The position numbers and the translations under genes are program-made. Below are positions 1-7,759 of a stretch of 24,236 nucleotides of DNA, one piece after another (the stretch's first letter is position 1; the number at the start of each line of letters is the position of its first letter). The DNA is from an uncultured Bacillota bacterium. GTDB lineage: Bacteria > Bacillota > Clostridia > Peptostreptococcales > Anaerovoracaceae. The stretch lies in NCBI GenBank assembly GCA_946541435.1, contig CAMNJK010000002.1, positions 1-24,236 on the forward strand, written 5' to 3'. The notes under the pieces are model-generated. The model was not told the DNA's origin. It searched no databases and saw only the letters and a list, made by a program, of their open reading frames with translations.

Positions 1-371
1 TACTTCTCTTCCAGCATGGCCTGCTTGGTGATCCGGATGGACGCCTCCATCAGATCCCGGACCATGGAGTCCACATCGCGTCCCACATAGCCGACCTCGG
101 TGAATTTCGTCGCCTCCACCTTAACGAAGGGCGCGTCCATCAGCTTGGCCAGTCTGCGGGCGATCTCAGTTTTACCGCAGCCTGTGGGACCCATCATCAG
201 GATGTTCTTGGGTGTGATCTCTTCTCTCATTTCCTCCGACAGAAGACTTCTGCGGTATCTGTTTCTGAGCGCGATGGCAACAGATTTTTTCGCATCGTCC
301 TGTCCGATGATATATTTGTCAAGTTCACCGACGATTTCCTTCGGTGTCATCTGATACAGTTTATTTGCCAT
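1..371 (-). CDS. hslU: ATP-dependent protease ATPase subunit HslU (N-terminal part)
   Basis: Partial gene; the 3' part lies beyond the left edge, and about 123 N-terminal residues are visible. HslU (ClpY) is the AAA+ hexameric unfoldase that feeds substrates to the HslV peptidase in the cytoplasm. The start [14 protein letters not shown] and the stretch [20 protein letters not shown] are typical of the family. The Walker A motif GPTGCGKT is at residues 61-68. It is followed by [20 protein letters not shown] and a [10 protein letters not shown] segment, the strongly conserved region behind the P-loop. The ATG at 371 is preceded by an AAGGGGG ribosome binding site and lies 12 nt after the hslV stop, so the two are translated from one message. 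Identity is not in doubt; only the end is missing. Confidence 0.97.
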   Translation of the reverse strand, partial: MANKLYQMTPKEIVGELDKYIIGQDDAKKSVAIALRNRYRRSLLSEEMREEITPKNILMMGPTGCGKTEIARRLAKLMDAPFVKVEATKFTEVGYVGRDVDSMVRDLMEASIRITKQAMLEEK

Positions 372-383
372 TTCCCTGCCCCC

Positions 384-923
384 TTATAACTTCTCCACCG
401 AGATATGATCATTGGTATAGACACAGATCGACGCCGCGATCTCCAGGGATTTCCTGACGATCTCCTCTGCAGACAGGTCTGTGTTGTTGTACAGCGCGTT
501 CGCCGCCGCGTAGGCATAGTTGCCGCCGGAGCCGATGGCAACAAAAGGCTGGTCCGGCTCGATGACCTCGCCGGTGCCTGAAATGATCAGCAGGTCCTCT
601 TTGTCCGCCACGATCATCAGAGCCTCCAGATTTCTGGCCGCCTTGTCGGAACGCCAGAGCTGCGCCAGGGCCACAGCGGCCCGCTTCAGGTTCCCGCCGT
701 GCTCGTCCAGCTTGCTCTCGAACTTTTCTGTCAGGGAGAAGGCATCCGCCACGGATCCCGCAAACCCTGTGATGATTGAATTTCTGTAGATCTTCTTGAC
801 TTTTTTCGCGCCGTTTTTCATGATGGCGGTCTCACCCATGGTGACCTGACCATCGCCGCCGATGCAGATATCATCCGCGCTGCGCTTGACTGCAACGATC
901 GTTGTTGCATGAAACTGTCCCAT
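384..923 (-). CDS. hslV: ATP-dependent protease peptidase subunit HslV (ClpQ/CodW)
   Basis: Proteasome-like Ntn hydrolase that forms the double-ring peptidase chamber of the HslVU protease. The protein is 179 aa, the usual size. Family landmarks are FHATTIVAVKR at the N-terminus, GGDGQVTMGE, GFAGSVADAF, WRSDKAARNLEA, ISGTGEVIEP and IGSGGNYAYAAANAL. The catalytic threonine of the E. coli type would be Thr7, within HATTIV, so the precursor carries six extra residues (MGQFHA). B. subtilis CodW has the same length of extension but starts Met-Ser and is reported to use that N-terminal Ser; here residue 2 is Gly. The start is fixed by GGAGG six bases upstream. topA lies 47 nt upstream and hslU 12 nt downstream. 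Confidence 0.97.
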   Translation of the reverse strand: MGQFHATTIVAVKRSADDICIGGDGQVTMGETAIMKNGAKKVKKIYRNSIITGFAGSVADAFSLTEKFESKLDEHGGNLKRAAVALAQLWRSDKAARNLEALMIVADKEDLLIISGTGEVIEPDQPFVAIGSGGNYAYAAANALYNNTDLSAEEIVRKSLEIAASICVYTNDHISVEKL

Positions 924-943
924 CTGATACCTCCAGTTAGATT

Positions 944-958
944 ATTATAACATGTTAT
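944..958 (-). promoter_or_regulatory. Possible hslV promoter (extended -10) with 12-bp palindrome
   Basis: On the minus strand, between the topA stop and the hslV start, TATAAT lies at 949-944 preceded by TGT, an extended -10 pattern. No convincing -35 is visible 17 bp upstream. A perfect 12-bp palindrome, ATAACATGTTAT (947-958), overlaps the upstream edge of this -10, where an operator could act. hslVU may thus be transcribed separately from topA. The promoter call rests on a single element. Confidence 0.35.
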
Positions 959-970
959 CAGTATACACCA

Positions 971-3040
971 TTACTCCCTGTATTTGCACTCACTGTTTGA
1001 GCATTCCAGAGTGGTATTCTTTGTTTTCTTTTCTACCAGCAGGCTGCCGCACTCCGGACACTTCTTGTCCACCGGGCGGTTCCAGAAGACCCTGGTGCAG
1101 TCCGGATAACCCTCGCAGCCGTAGAAGACCCTGCCCTTGCGGCTTCTCCGCTGCAGGAGCTGCTTGCCGCAGTCCGGGCATGCCACGCCGATCTTCTCCA
1201 CGATGGGCCGGGTATTTTTGCACTCAGGATAGCCGGTGCAGGCGATAAAGCTGCCGAAACGGCCGTGCTTGATGGCCATGGGCCGGCCGCATTTCTCACA
1301 GGTCTCTCCCGTAAGCTCCACTTCCGGTTCCATCCGTTCGATCTCATCGTTGGCCCGTTTCAGCTCTTTCTCGAAATCTCCGTAAAAATCTTCGATGACG
1401 CTCTTCCAGCGGACGCCCTTGGCTTCGATATCGTCCAGCTTTTCTTCCATCTCCGCAGTGAATCCCGCATCCACGACCTCATGGAAATAATCCGACAGAA
1501 GGTCGGTCACCGTGAAGCCCAGGTCCGTGGGTACCAGGGATCTCTTGTCCTTGCGGATGTACTTCCGGTCGCTCAGTGTGGCCACGATGGGCGCGTAGGT
1601 ACTGGGCCGGCCGATGTCTTTTTCCTCCAGATCCTTCACCAGGCTGGCCTCTGTGAAACGGGCCGGCGGCTGGGTGAAATTCTGTTCGCCGCTGATCTCC
1701 TGAGCTGTCAGGATCTCGTCCTGATGCAGTTCAGGAAGCCACTTGCTCTCCTCTTCGTTCTTCGCCGCGTCGTAGACCTTCAGGAAACCGTCGAACAGGA
1801 GCTTTGACCCTGTGGCCCGGAATCCGTAAGGTCCGTTCAGGATCCCTGCGCTGACCGCCTGGAAGCGGGCCGGCGCCATCTGGCTGGCCATGAACCGGTT
1901 CCAGATGAGCCGGTACAGGCTGTACTGGTCCCGGGACAGCTGCTCTTTGAGGATCTCCGGCTCCATGCCGTCTTCGATATGGGAGGGCCGGATGGCCTCG
2001 TGGGCATCCTGCACATCCTTCTTGCGGTTGGAGTAGACAACGCCGCCGTAATAGTCGCTGCCCATCTTCTCCGTGATATATTCCTTTGCCGCGGATCTGG
2101 CCTCTTCCGAGATCCGCACGGAATCCGTTCTGATATAGGAAACCAGACCAAGGGTTCCTTTTCCCTTGATCTCAACGCCTTCATAAAGCTGCTGGGCGAT
2201 CATCATAGTCTTGCGGGCCGAGAAATTCAGCTTGTTGGATGCATCCTGCTGCAGGCTGCTGGTGGTGAAGGGCGGGGCCGGCTTCCGCTGCCGATCCTTC
2301 TCTTCCACCTTCTCAACCCGGAAGGTTCCCTGTCTGAGTTCCTCCAGGATCCGGTCGTTTTCTTCCTTGTTCCGGACGGTGAGTTTCCGACCGTCCTTCA
2401 CAGTCAGTTTGGCTGTGAAATCCGGTTTCCCACCGAAGGCAGCGCTGATGGTCCAGTATTCTTCCGGCTGAAACGCTTCGATCTCCCGTTCTCTGTCACA
2501 GATGATCTTCAGAGCTGCCGACTGTACCCGTCCCGCGCTGAGTCCTCTGCGCACTTTCTTCCAGAGGAGCGGTGAGATCTGATATCCCACCAGTCGGTCC
2601 AGAACACGTCTGGCCTGCTGGGCGTCCACCAGATTGATATCGATGGCCCGGGGATGTTTGATGGCTTCCTTGATGGCTTTTTTCGTGATCTCATTGAACA
2701 CGATCCTGCAGGGCGCAGTCTCATCGATCCCCAGAAGATTTGCCAGATGCCATGAAATGGCTTCTCCCTCCCGGTCCGGGTCAGTTGCAAGGTAGACTTT
2801 GGAAGCCTTTTTCGCTTCTTTCTTCAGTTCCTTGATCACATCACCCTTGCCCCGGATATTGATATACTGGGGCTCGAAATCCTGGTCGATATCGATGCCC
2901 AGTTTGCTCTTGGGCAGGTCTCTTACATGTCCGACGGAAGCGATGACCTTGTATCTGCTTCCCAGAAATTTACCGATCGTCTTGGCCTTCGACGGCGACT
3001 CGACGATCACGAGTGTTTTGGTTGGTTTCGCGGTTGCCAT
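971..3040 (-). CDS. topA: DNA topoisomerase I (type IA)
   Basis: Relaxes negative supercoils by single-strand cleavage and passage; acts on the nucleoid. The 689-aa protein has an N-terminal TOPRIM domain with ESPSKAKTIG at residues 14-23 and the acidic triad motif DPDREGE at 87-93. SAGRVQS is at 168-174. The active-site tyrosine is Tyr302 in SYIRTDSVRI. Three C-terminal Cys4 zinc ribbons start near residues 581 (CEKCG...CTGYPEC), 621 (CPDCG...CEGYPDC) and 661 (CPECG...CSNSEC), the usual Firmicutes architecture. The ATG at 3040 follows AGGAGGGGG. dprA ends 91 nt upstream, and a promoter lies in that gap. In B. subtilis the order is dprA-topA-trmFO-xerC-hslV-hslU; trmFO and xerC are absent here. 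Confidence 0.98.
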   Translation of the reverse strand: MATAKPTKTLVIVESPSKAKTIGKFLGSRYKVIASVGHVRDLPKSKLGIDIDQDFEPQYINIRGKGDVIKELKKEAKKASKVYLATDPDREGEAISWHLANLLGIDETAPCRIVFNEITKKAIKEAIKHPRAIDINLVDAQQARRVLDRLVGYQISPLLWKKVRRGLSAGRVQSAALKIICDREREIEAFQPEEYWTISAAFGGKPDFTAKLTVKDGRKLTVRNKEENDRILEELRQGTFRVEKVEEKDRQRKPAPPFTTSSLQQDASNKLNFSARKTMMIAQQLYEGVEIKGKGTLGLVSYIRTDSVRISEEARSAAKEYITEKMGSDYYGGVVYSNRKKDVQDAHEAIRPSHIEDGMEPEILKEQLSRDQYSLYRLIWNRFMASQMAPARFQAVSAGILNGPYGFRATGSKLLFDGFLKVYDAAKNEEESKWLPELHQDEILTAQEISGEQNFTQPPARFTEASLVKDLEEKDIGRPSTYAPIVATLSDRKYIRKDKRSLVPTDLGFTVTDLLSDYFHEVVDAGFTAEMEEKLDDIEAKGVRWKSVIEDFYGDFEKELKRANDEIERMEPEVELTGETCEKCGRPMAIKHGRFGSFIACTGYPECKNTRPIVEKIGVACPDCGKQLLQRRSRKGRVFYGCEGYPDCTRVFWNRPVDKKCPECGSLLVEKKTKNTTLECSNSECKYRE

Positions 3041-3116
3041 GAAACCCCCTCCTGATCTGTATTTTCAGTGCGGAGCATTCCGCCATACTCCCACGGTGCA
3101 TCGACTACATTCGCAT

Positions 3117-3145
3117 ATTATAGAAAGAAACTCAGGGATTTGCAA
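3117..3145 (-). promoter_or_regulatory. topA promoter (TTGCAA-N17-TATAAT)
   Basis: The minus strand reads TTGCAA (3145-3140), 17 bases, then TATAAT (3122-3117), a near-consensus sigma-A promoter at the ideal spacing. The -35 box lies within the last codons of dprA, so topA can be transcribed independently of the upstream operon. The leader is about 70 nt and ends in AGGAGGGGG before the topA ATG. Confidence 0.75.
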
Positions 3146-4010
3146 GAAAAAATTTACCTGACGCGGAATATATGAATCCTTTCAGCTCCAGGGCTGTCAG
3201 GACGGGATTCACATAACCCGCCGGCCGGGAGAGACTGACGCAGACTTCATCCGCGCTCATTTCGCCATGCTTCTCCAGGGCGCGGTAGACCTCCTGCTCG
3301 GTGGGGCTCAGGTTCACCACCGCCGCTTTTTTCTCCCTGCCCCGGAGACCCAGCGGCTCCAGTATGTCTTCGATACAGATCAAAGGTGTCGCCCCTTCCC
3401 GAATCAGTTTGTTGGTCCCGAGATTGTACTGGCTGTCGATGTTGCCGGGCACCGCCCAGATCTCCCGTCCCTGCTCCGCCGCCAGCTCCGCGGTGATCAG
3501 GGAGCCGCTCCGGTTCCTGGCCTGGATCACCACCGTCAGCTGGGACAGTCCGCTGATGATCCGGTTGCGCTGCGGAAAATGATACGGCATGCCCCGGGTC
3601 CCCGGTTCATACTCTGAGATCACCAGGCCCCGTTTCTCAATGGCTTTTTTCAGCGCCCGGTTCTCCACCGGAAAACAGATGTCCGGCCCGGTCCCCAGCA
3701 CGGCGATGGTATTGCCCCCTTCTGAAAGGGCCCCTTCGTGGGCGCAGGTATCGATGCCGGCCGCCATGCCGCTGACCACGGTGACCCCATGCCTGGCCAG
3801 ACATCTGGCCACTGCCATGCCGGTATTCCTCCCGTAGGCCGTGGTGGTCCTGGAACCCACCACCGAAACGCACCGGCTGCGCAGCAGTTCCACCGCCCCT
3901 ATATAATAGAGGGTTTTTGGCGGATCGCTGATCTGCCGGAGCAGATCCGGGTAGGCCGGCTGTCCGAAGTCAAGCGTCTGGATCCTGTCCCTGATCTCAT
4001 CTTTTCCCAT
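3132..4010 (-). CDS. dprA: DNA-processing protein DprA (Smf)
   Basis: DprA binds incoming single-stranded DNA during natural transformation and loads RecA. The 292-aa protein lacks the N-terminal SAM domain found in longer homologues. Its Rossmann-like core shows VGSR at 51-54 followed by TAYG, the signature SGMAAGIDTCAHEGAL at 80-95, and FPQRNRIISGLS near 145-156. A short C-terminal winged-helix (DML1-like) domain (LSPTEQEVYRAL... from about 234) completes it. Its ATG lies inside the end of comM (14-nt overlap), implying translational coupling. Together with comM and yraN it forms the frequent DNA-metabolism trio. Whether the host is naturally competent cannot be judged from this window. Confidence 0.96.
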   Translation of the reverse strand: MGKDEIRDRIQTLDFGQPAYPDLLRQISDPPKTLYYIGAVELLRSRCVSVVGSRTTTAYGRNTGMAVARCLARHGVTVVSGMAAGIDTCAHEGALSEGGNTIAVLGTGPDICFPVENRALKKAIEKRGLVISEYEPGTRGMPYHFPQRNRIISGLSQLTVVIQARNRSGSLITAELAAEQGREIWAVPGNIDSQYNLGTNKLIREGATPLICIEDILEPLGLRGREKKAAVVNLSPTEQEVYRALEKHGEMSADEVCVSLSRPAGYVNPVLTALELKGFIYSASGKFFLANP

Positions 4011-5544
4011 ATCGGTCCTCTCCTTCCCCTTCCATTCCGGCAGCCCTGTACATCAGGGCCTCCGCCAGATGTGTCTCTGTGATCTTCTCTTTCCCTTCCA
4101 GATCGGCGATGGTCCTGGCCAGCTTCAGCACTTTGTGATATCCCCGCATGGTCAGGGACAGCCGGTCGTATGCCTGCTGCATCATGCGTCTGCATCCCTC
4201 ATCCAGTGTGCAAAACCTGGCAATACCGGCTTCATCCAGGGTGCCGTTGGCCTTGTAACCCGTCCCCGCGTACCGCCTCTGCTGGATCCTGCGGGCAGCT
4301 TCCACCTGCTGCTGCATCCGGTCCGATCCCGTCGTGTTTTCGGGCCGCCCGGCATCAAACAGCTCCCTTCGCTCCACCGGCATCATCCGAATATGCATAT
4401 CGATCCGGTCGGAGAAGGGACCCGTGAGCTTGCGCCGGTGGCTGGCCAGCTGCCTGGCTGTGCAGGTGCAGAGCCTGTGCTCATCCCACAGATGTCCGCA
4501 TTTGCAGGGATTCGAAGCAGCCACCACCATGACACTGGAGGGAAAGATTACTTCCTCCTGCTTACGCATGATCCGCACGAATCCATCCTGGACCGGCTGA
4601 CGGAGCGCGTCGATCAGCCGGCTGTCGAATTCCCCCAGTTCATCCAGGAACAGGACCCCGCGATGGGCCAGGGAGATCTCCCCCGGACGGGACCGCTGCC
4701 CTCCCCCAATGAGCCCGGACAGGGTAATGGAATGGTGGGGACACCGGAAGGGACGCTCCTCCACCACGGGCAGTTCCGGTGTCAGAAGTCCCGCCACACT
4801 GTACACCCCCATGATCTCCAGCTTTTCCTCATAGGTCAGCGGCGGCAGGATGGTGGGCAGGCGGCGGGCCAGCATGGTTTTGCCGCAGCCCGGGCTTCCC
4901 ATCATCAGCATCCCATGGCTCCCGGCAGCCCCGATCACCATGGCCCGCTTGGCGCTCTCCTGTCCGATCACCTGAGCGAAGTCCACGGATCGCAGGATCC
5001 TTCGGGATGTCCTTACGCCGCGGTAACCCGGGACCGGCCGCAGGCCGCTGAGATGGTCCACCGCCTGGCGAAGATCTGTCACCGGCAGGATCTGGATGTC
5101 CCGCAGCACCGAGGCCTCCTCCGCATTGCCTGCGGGCAGAATGATCTTCCGGATGCCGTCAGCTCTGAGGCTGATGGCCAGAGGCAGAACGCCCCGCACC
5201 GGATTGACTGTCCCGTCCAGGGAAACTTCTCCCAGCAGGGCCGTATCCGCCGGCGCCTCCAGTCCCTCCATGAGCAGGATGATGCTGACAGCGATGGGCA
5301 GATCGAAATGACTCCCTTCCTTGGGCCGGTCCGCCGGCACCAGATTCACCGTGATCCTTTCGTTGGGGAATCCGTAACCGCTGTTCATGATGGCCGGACG
5401 AAGCCTCTTGCAGGATTCCCGGATGGTGGCGTCCGCCAGCCCTACCACCGAGAACTCCGGCATGCCCCGCCGAAGGTCTGTTTCCACCGTGACCGGGCGT
5501 CCTGAGACGCCGGACAGTGTGGCCGTATGGATCTTCATCAGCAT
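3997..5544 (-). CDS. comM: YifB/ComM-family Mg-chelatase-like AAA+ ATPase
   Basis: ComM is a hexameric helicase that promotes branch migration during integration of transforming DNA (shown in Vibrio and Haemophilus); the Firmicutes homologue is usually called YifB. With the ATG at 5544 the protein is 515 aa. It has an N-terminal ChlI/Lon-like domain (VETDLRRGMPEFSVVGL, ITVNLVPADRPKEGSHFDLP). The AAA+ core carries Walker A GSPGCGKT at 216-223, FRCPHHSIT, and Walker B VLFLDE at 297-302. The C-terminal Mg-chelatase domain ends in RMQQQ...LARTIADLEG. The reading frame opens further upstream with a TTG at 5565, but the start MLMKIHTATLSG matches the family, and GAGGG lies nine bases before it. It overlaps dprA downstream by 14 nt. 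Confidence 0.95.
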   Translation of the reverse strand: MLMKIHTATLSGVSGRPVTVETDLRRGMPEFSVVGLADATIRESCKRLRPAIMNSGYGFPNERITVNLVPADRPKEGSHFDLPIAVSIILLMEGLEAPADTALLGEVSLDGTVNPVRGVLPLAISLRADGIRKIILPAGNAEEASVLRDIQILPVTDLRQAVDHLSGLRPVPGYRGVRTSRRILRSVDFAQVIGQESAKRAMVIGAAGSHGMLMMGSPGCGKTMLARRLPTILPPLTYEEKLEIMGVYSVAGLLTPELPVVEERPFRCPHHSITLSGLIGGGQRSRPGEISLAHRGVLFLDELGEFDSRLIDALRQPVQDGFVRIMRKQEEVIFPSSVMVVAASNPCKCGHLWDEHRLCTCTARQLASHRRKLTGPFSDRIDMHIRMMPVERRELFDAGRPENTTGSDRMQQQVEAARRIQQRRYAGTGYKANGTLDEAGIARFCTLDEGCRRMMQQAYDRLSLTMRGYHKVLKLARTIADLEGKEKITETHLAEALMYRAAGMEGEGEDRYGKR

Positions 5545-5561
5545 ATCTCTCGTCCCTCTCT

Positions 5562-5900
5562 TCAAAAAGCATTGACATGGTGTTCCACCACCACCTCGAT
5601 CACCTGATATTCCACCCTGCCCGGGGAATATCCCTCCTGCGCCATCTCTTCCAGATAGTGCCGCGCCGTCCTCCGGATATGCTTCTTCTTCTCCGCGGTC
5701 ACCGCCTCACAGGGCCTGCCGTAATGAAATCCCTGCCGGGTCTTGACCTCCACGAAGCACAGTCCCCCGTAGTGGTCGGCGATGATGTCGATCTCCCCGT
5801 ATCTGCAGCGGTAGTTTCGCTGCAGGATCCGGTAACCCTTTCGCTCCAGGATCGCGGCCGCCATATCCTCCCCGATCTTCCCCAGCTCTCTCTTGTCCAT
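5562..5900 (-). CDS. yraN: YraN/UPF0102-family putative endonuclease
   Basis: Small predicted nuclease-fold protein of 112 aa. The family has a restriction-endonuclease-like core, seen here as YGEIDIIADHYGGLCFVEVKTR (the E-x-D ... E-x-K arrangement), with a conserved N-terminus KIGEDMAAAILERKGYRILQRNYR. Its cellular role is not established; it is often encoded beside dprA, comM or rnhB. The frame extends up to a GTG at 5948, but the ATG at 5900 gives the family's N-terminus and follows GGAGGAAAGGGG. It is the first gene after the strong promoter at 5980-6008, and comM starts 17 nt after its stop. Confidence 0.93.
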   Translation of the reverse strand: MDKRELGKIGEDMAAAILERKGYRILQRNYRCRYGEIDIIADHYGGLCFVEVKTRQGFHYGRPCEAVTAEKKKHIRRTARHYLEEMAQEGYSPGRVEYQVIEVVVEHHVNAF

Positions 5901-5979
5901 GATTCCCCTTTCCTCCGATCTGTCAGTGACGTCCCCTGACGGTTTCACCGATATCCTTTTATTACCATTTTATGCAGAT

Positions 5980-6008
5980 ATTATAATTTGGAAATAATTC
6001 CCTGTCAA
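5980..6008 (-). promoter_or_regulatory. Perfect consensus sigma-A promoter of the yraN-comM-dprA-topA-hslVU operon
   Basis: The minus strand reads TTGACA (6008-6003), exactly 17 bases, then TATAAT (5985-5980). Both hexamers match the consensus at every position. Transcription would start near 5973, giving a leader of about 70 nt that includes a possible GTCAG/CTGAC hairpin before the yraN ribosome binding site. The terminator of the preceding HAD gene ends about 20 bp upstream. Confidence 0.9.
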
Positions 6009-6028
6009 GTGCCGGCAGGCAGGACAAC

Positions 6029-6055
6029 AAAAAAAGCAGTCCTTCCGACTGCTTT
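6029..6055 (-). terminator. Rho-independent terminator after the HAD phosphatase gene
   Basis: A perfect 8-bp stem AAAGCAGT/ACTGCTTT (6033-6040 with 6048-6055) has a 7-nt loop. Read on the minus strand it is followed by a T run at 6035-6029. It lies about 40 bp after the HAD stop codon and separates that unit from the yraN operon. Confidence 0.9.
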
Positions 6056-6094
6056 CGAAAAATCGAGCTCTTTGAGAAAAACTTCCCGGAGGTC

Positions 6095-6937
6095 CTATTT
6101 CTGCCCCATCCCCAGCACCAGCCGTTCGATGGCATCCCCCACCCCGTCCTCGTGGTTGGTGGGAGCAATGTAGCTGGCGATCTTCTTGACTTCCGGCTTG
6201 GCGTTGCCCACCGCCACCGGGGTGCCGGATTCCAGCAGCATGGCCATGTCGTTGGGGCTGTCGCCGATGGCCATCATCTCCTCCCGGGTGATCCCCAGGA
6301 GCTTTCCCATCTGCCGCAGGGCCTCCGCCTTGCTGGTGGTGGCGCCGCCGATCTCCAGATTGTGATCGAAGGAGCTGGTGATGGTGGTCTCCGGCAGGAG
6401 CCTGAGCTGCTCATACATCGAAGGTTTCTCACCCAGCTGCTCATCCTCAAAATTCACATTGATGTTTTCCAGTTCTCCCTCATGCTCCAGCATGAAAGCA
6501 TAGATATCCTCCACGGGATTGCGGGTGTTCAGGATGTAATCCACGCTCCGGAAACACTGGCGGGTCCGTTCGACCTGCCGGTAGTATTCTCCATCGATAT
6601 ATGCCACGCCGTTGACGAAGGTCTCCAGCACATAAGGCCGGGGCTGCAGAAAACGGACGGCTGCCCGAACCGCTGTGGGCGACAGGCAGTTCTTATAGAA
6701 TGTTGTATTGTCCCGGATGTCCGTGATGGATGCCCCGTTGGATGTCAGGGCGTAGCGGATGGACTCGATCTCAAACACATCCGGCGGCAGCGCGGACAGG
6801 GGTCTGCCCGTGGCGATCACGATATTCACGCCCTGCTCCGCTGCCCTGCGCATCGCCTCGCGATTGCGTTCGCTGATCACTCTGTCGTTGTTCAATGTTG
6901 TCCCGTCAAGATCGAGGGCCACCAGTTTGATTGCCAT
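6095..6937 (-). CDS. Cof-type HAD-superfamily sugar/nucleotide phosphatase
   Basis: 280-aa cytoplasmic HAD hydrolase of the Cof/YidA (IIB cap) group, which dephosphorylates sugar phosphates or related small molecules. Motif I is LDLDGTTLN with nucleophile Asp9 and acid/base Asp11. Motif II is IATGRP (Thr43). The motif III lysine is Lys203 in TTSKAEAL. Motif IV is IGDSPNDMAML (225-235). The cap domain lies between motifs II and III, at about residues 85-195. The exact substrate cannot be read from sequence. The ATG at 6937 has GGAG nine bases upstream. It follows the MBL hydrolase gene by 33 nt and probably shares its transcript, ending at the terminator 6029-6055. Confidence 0.93.
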   Translation of the reverse strand: MAIKLVALDLDGTTLNNDRVISERNREAMRRAAEQGVNIVIATGRPLSALPPDVFEIESIRYALTSNGASITDIRDNTTFYKNCLSPTAVRAAVRFLQPRPYVLETFVNGVAYIDGEYYRQVERTRQCFRSVDYILNTRNPVEDIYAFMLEHEGELENINVNFEDEQLGEKPSMYEQLRLLPETTITSSFDHNLEIGGATTSKAEALRQMGKLLGITREEMMAIGDSPNDMAMLLESGTPVAVGNAKPEVKKIASYIAPTNHEDGVGDAIERLVLGMGQK

Positions 6938-6970
6938 ATTCTGTTTCTCCGATTTCCAGCCTTTGCAGAC

Positions 6971-7573
6971 TTATCTCCTTGCCTTCGCTACGATATCGAT
7001 AAACTCACTGTTGATCCGGCGCACCGTCTTCATGGTGCAGGAATCGCCATGCCCGGGGTAGATGGTGATGTCTCCCGCCCAGCGGTCCGCCACCTGCAGG
7101 ATGCTTTCACGCATCTCTTCTTCGGATCCGTCCTCCAGGTCCGTCCTCCCCAGGTCCACATTGAACACCGTGTCCCCGGTAAAACAGGCTTTGCTTTTGC
7201 GGAACATGAAGCAGACGCTCCCCCGGGTGTGGCCCGGCGTGTGCAGCACCGAGAACCGTTCTTCGCCCAGCGAAAGGCCTTCGCCGCCTTCCAGCAGCAC
7301 ATCCACCCATTCGCCGTAACGGTCCGCGTCCGCCCGGTGGATATAGACAGGACAGTCCAGAGCTCTCCTCACCTGATCCGCCGCGCCGGTGTGGTCGCTG
7401 TGGTGGTGGGTCAGCAGGATCCCCAGGGGATTCAGCTCCTGCCGCTTCACATATTGGATAAACACTTTCGGCCGGTAGCCCGGATCGATGATCCATGCGT
7501 CTCCCGTATCAGAGTCGCTGAGCACGTACCCGTTGGCCTCCAGGATCCCGCCGATGAACCGTTTGATTTCCAT
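6971..7573 (-). CDS. Metallo-beta-lactamase-fold hydrolase, glyoxalase II-like
   Basis: 200-aa single-domain MBL-fold protein. The metal ligands are all visible: THHHSDH (residues 55-61), HTPGHT (about 111-116), GDTVFNVDLGRTD and YPGHGD. This is the pattern of hydroxyacylglutathione-hydrolase-like thioesterases (YcbL/GloB-like) common in Firmicutes. The GRTDLEDG segment is typical of that group. The substrate is unknown. Two adjacent ATG codons occur (7576 and 7573); AGGAGG is spaced five bases from the second, so that one is used. It is the first gene of the minus-strand pair with the HAD phosphatase and is divergent from trkA. Confidence 0.92.
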   Translation of the reverse strand: MEIKRFIGGILEANGYVLSDSDTGDAWIIDPGYRPKVFIQYVKRQELNPLGILLTHHHSDHTGAADQVRRALDCPVYIHRADADRYGEWVDVLLEGGEGLSLGEERFSVLHTPGHTRGSVCFMFRKSKACFTGDTVFNVDLGRTDLEDGSEEEMRESILQVADRWAGDITIYPGHGDSCTMKTVRRINSEFIDIVAKARR

Positions 7574-7607
7574 CATTTCCTCCTGTCAGGAACAATTGAC
7601 TTCATTT

Positions 7608-7613
7608 AGTATA
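7608..7613 (-). promoter_or_regulatory. Candidate -10 box for the MBL/HAD transcript
   Basis: A TATACT hexamer on the minus strand lies about 35 bp before the MBL hydrolase start. No good -35 hexamer is visible at 16-18 bp. It is the only plausible -10 in the divergent gap on this strand. Confidence 0.4.
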
Positions 7614-7685
7614 CTGCAAAAGCTGGCCAAAGCGCTACCGAAAATCGAAAATACTTCCGGCATCCCCCCGGGGACAGATACAGGC

Positions 7686-7713
7686 TTGATTTCATCCGCC
7701 AAAGTGATACAAT
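7686..7713 (+). promoter_or_regulatory. trkA-trkH-trkH promoter (TTGATT-N16-TACAAT, extended -10)
   Basis: TTGATT (7686-7691) and TACAAT (7708-7713) are 16 bp apart, and TGA before the -10 gives an extended -10. Transcription would begin near 7720. A perfect 14-bp palindrome ATTCTGCGCAGAAT (7725-7738) immediately follows the predicted start and is a candidate operator or leader hairpin. Confidence 0.7.
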
Positions 7714-7759
7714 CAATGGAGTAAATTCTGCGCAGAATCAGATTCCGAAAGGTAATATC

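Noticed and set aside
4069..5505. Long open frame opposite comM and similar ones opposite topA, eno and the HAD/MBL genes
   Set aside because: Antisense to clear conserved genes, with no family resemblance and no start signals.
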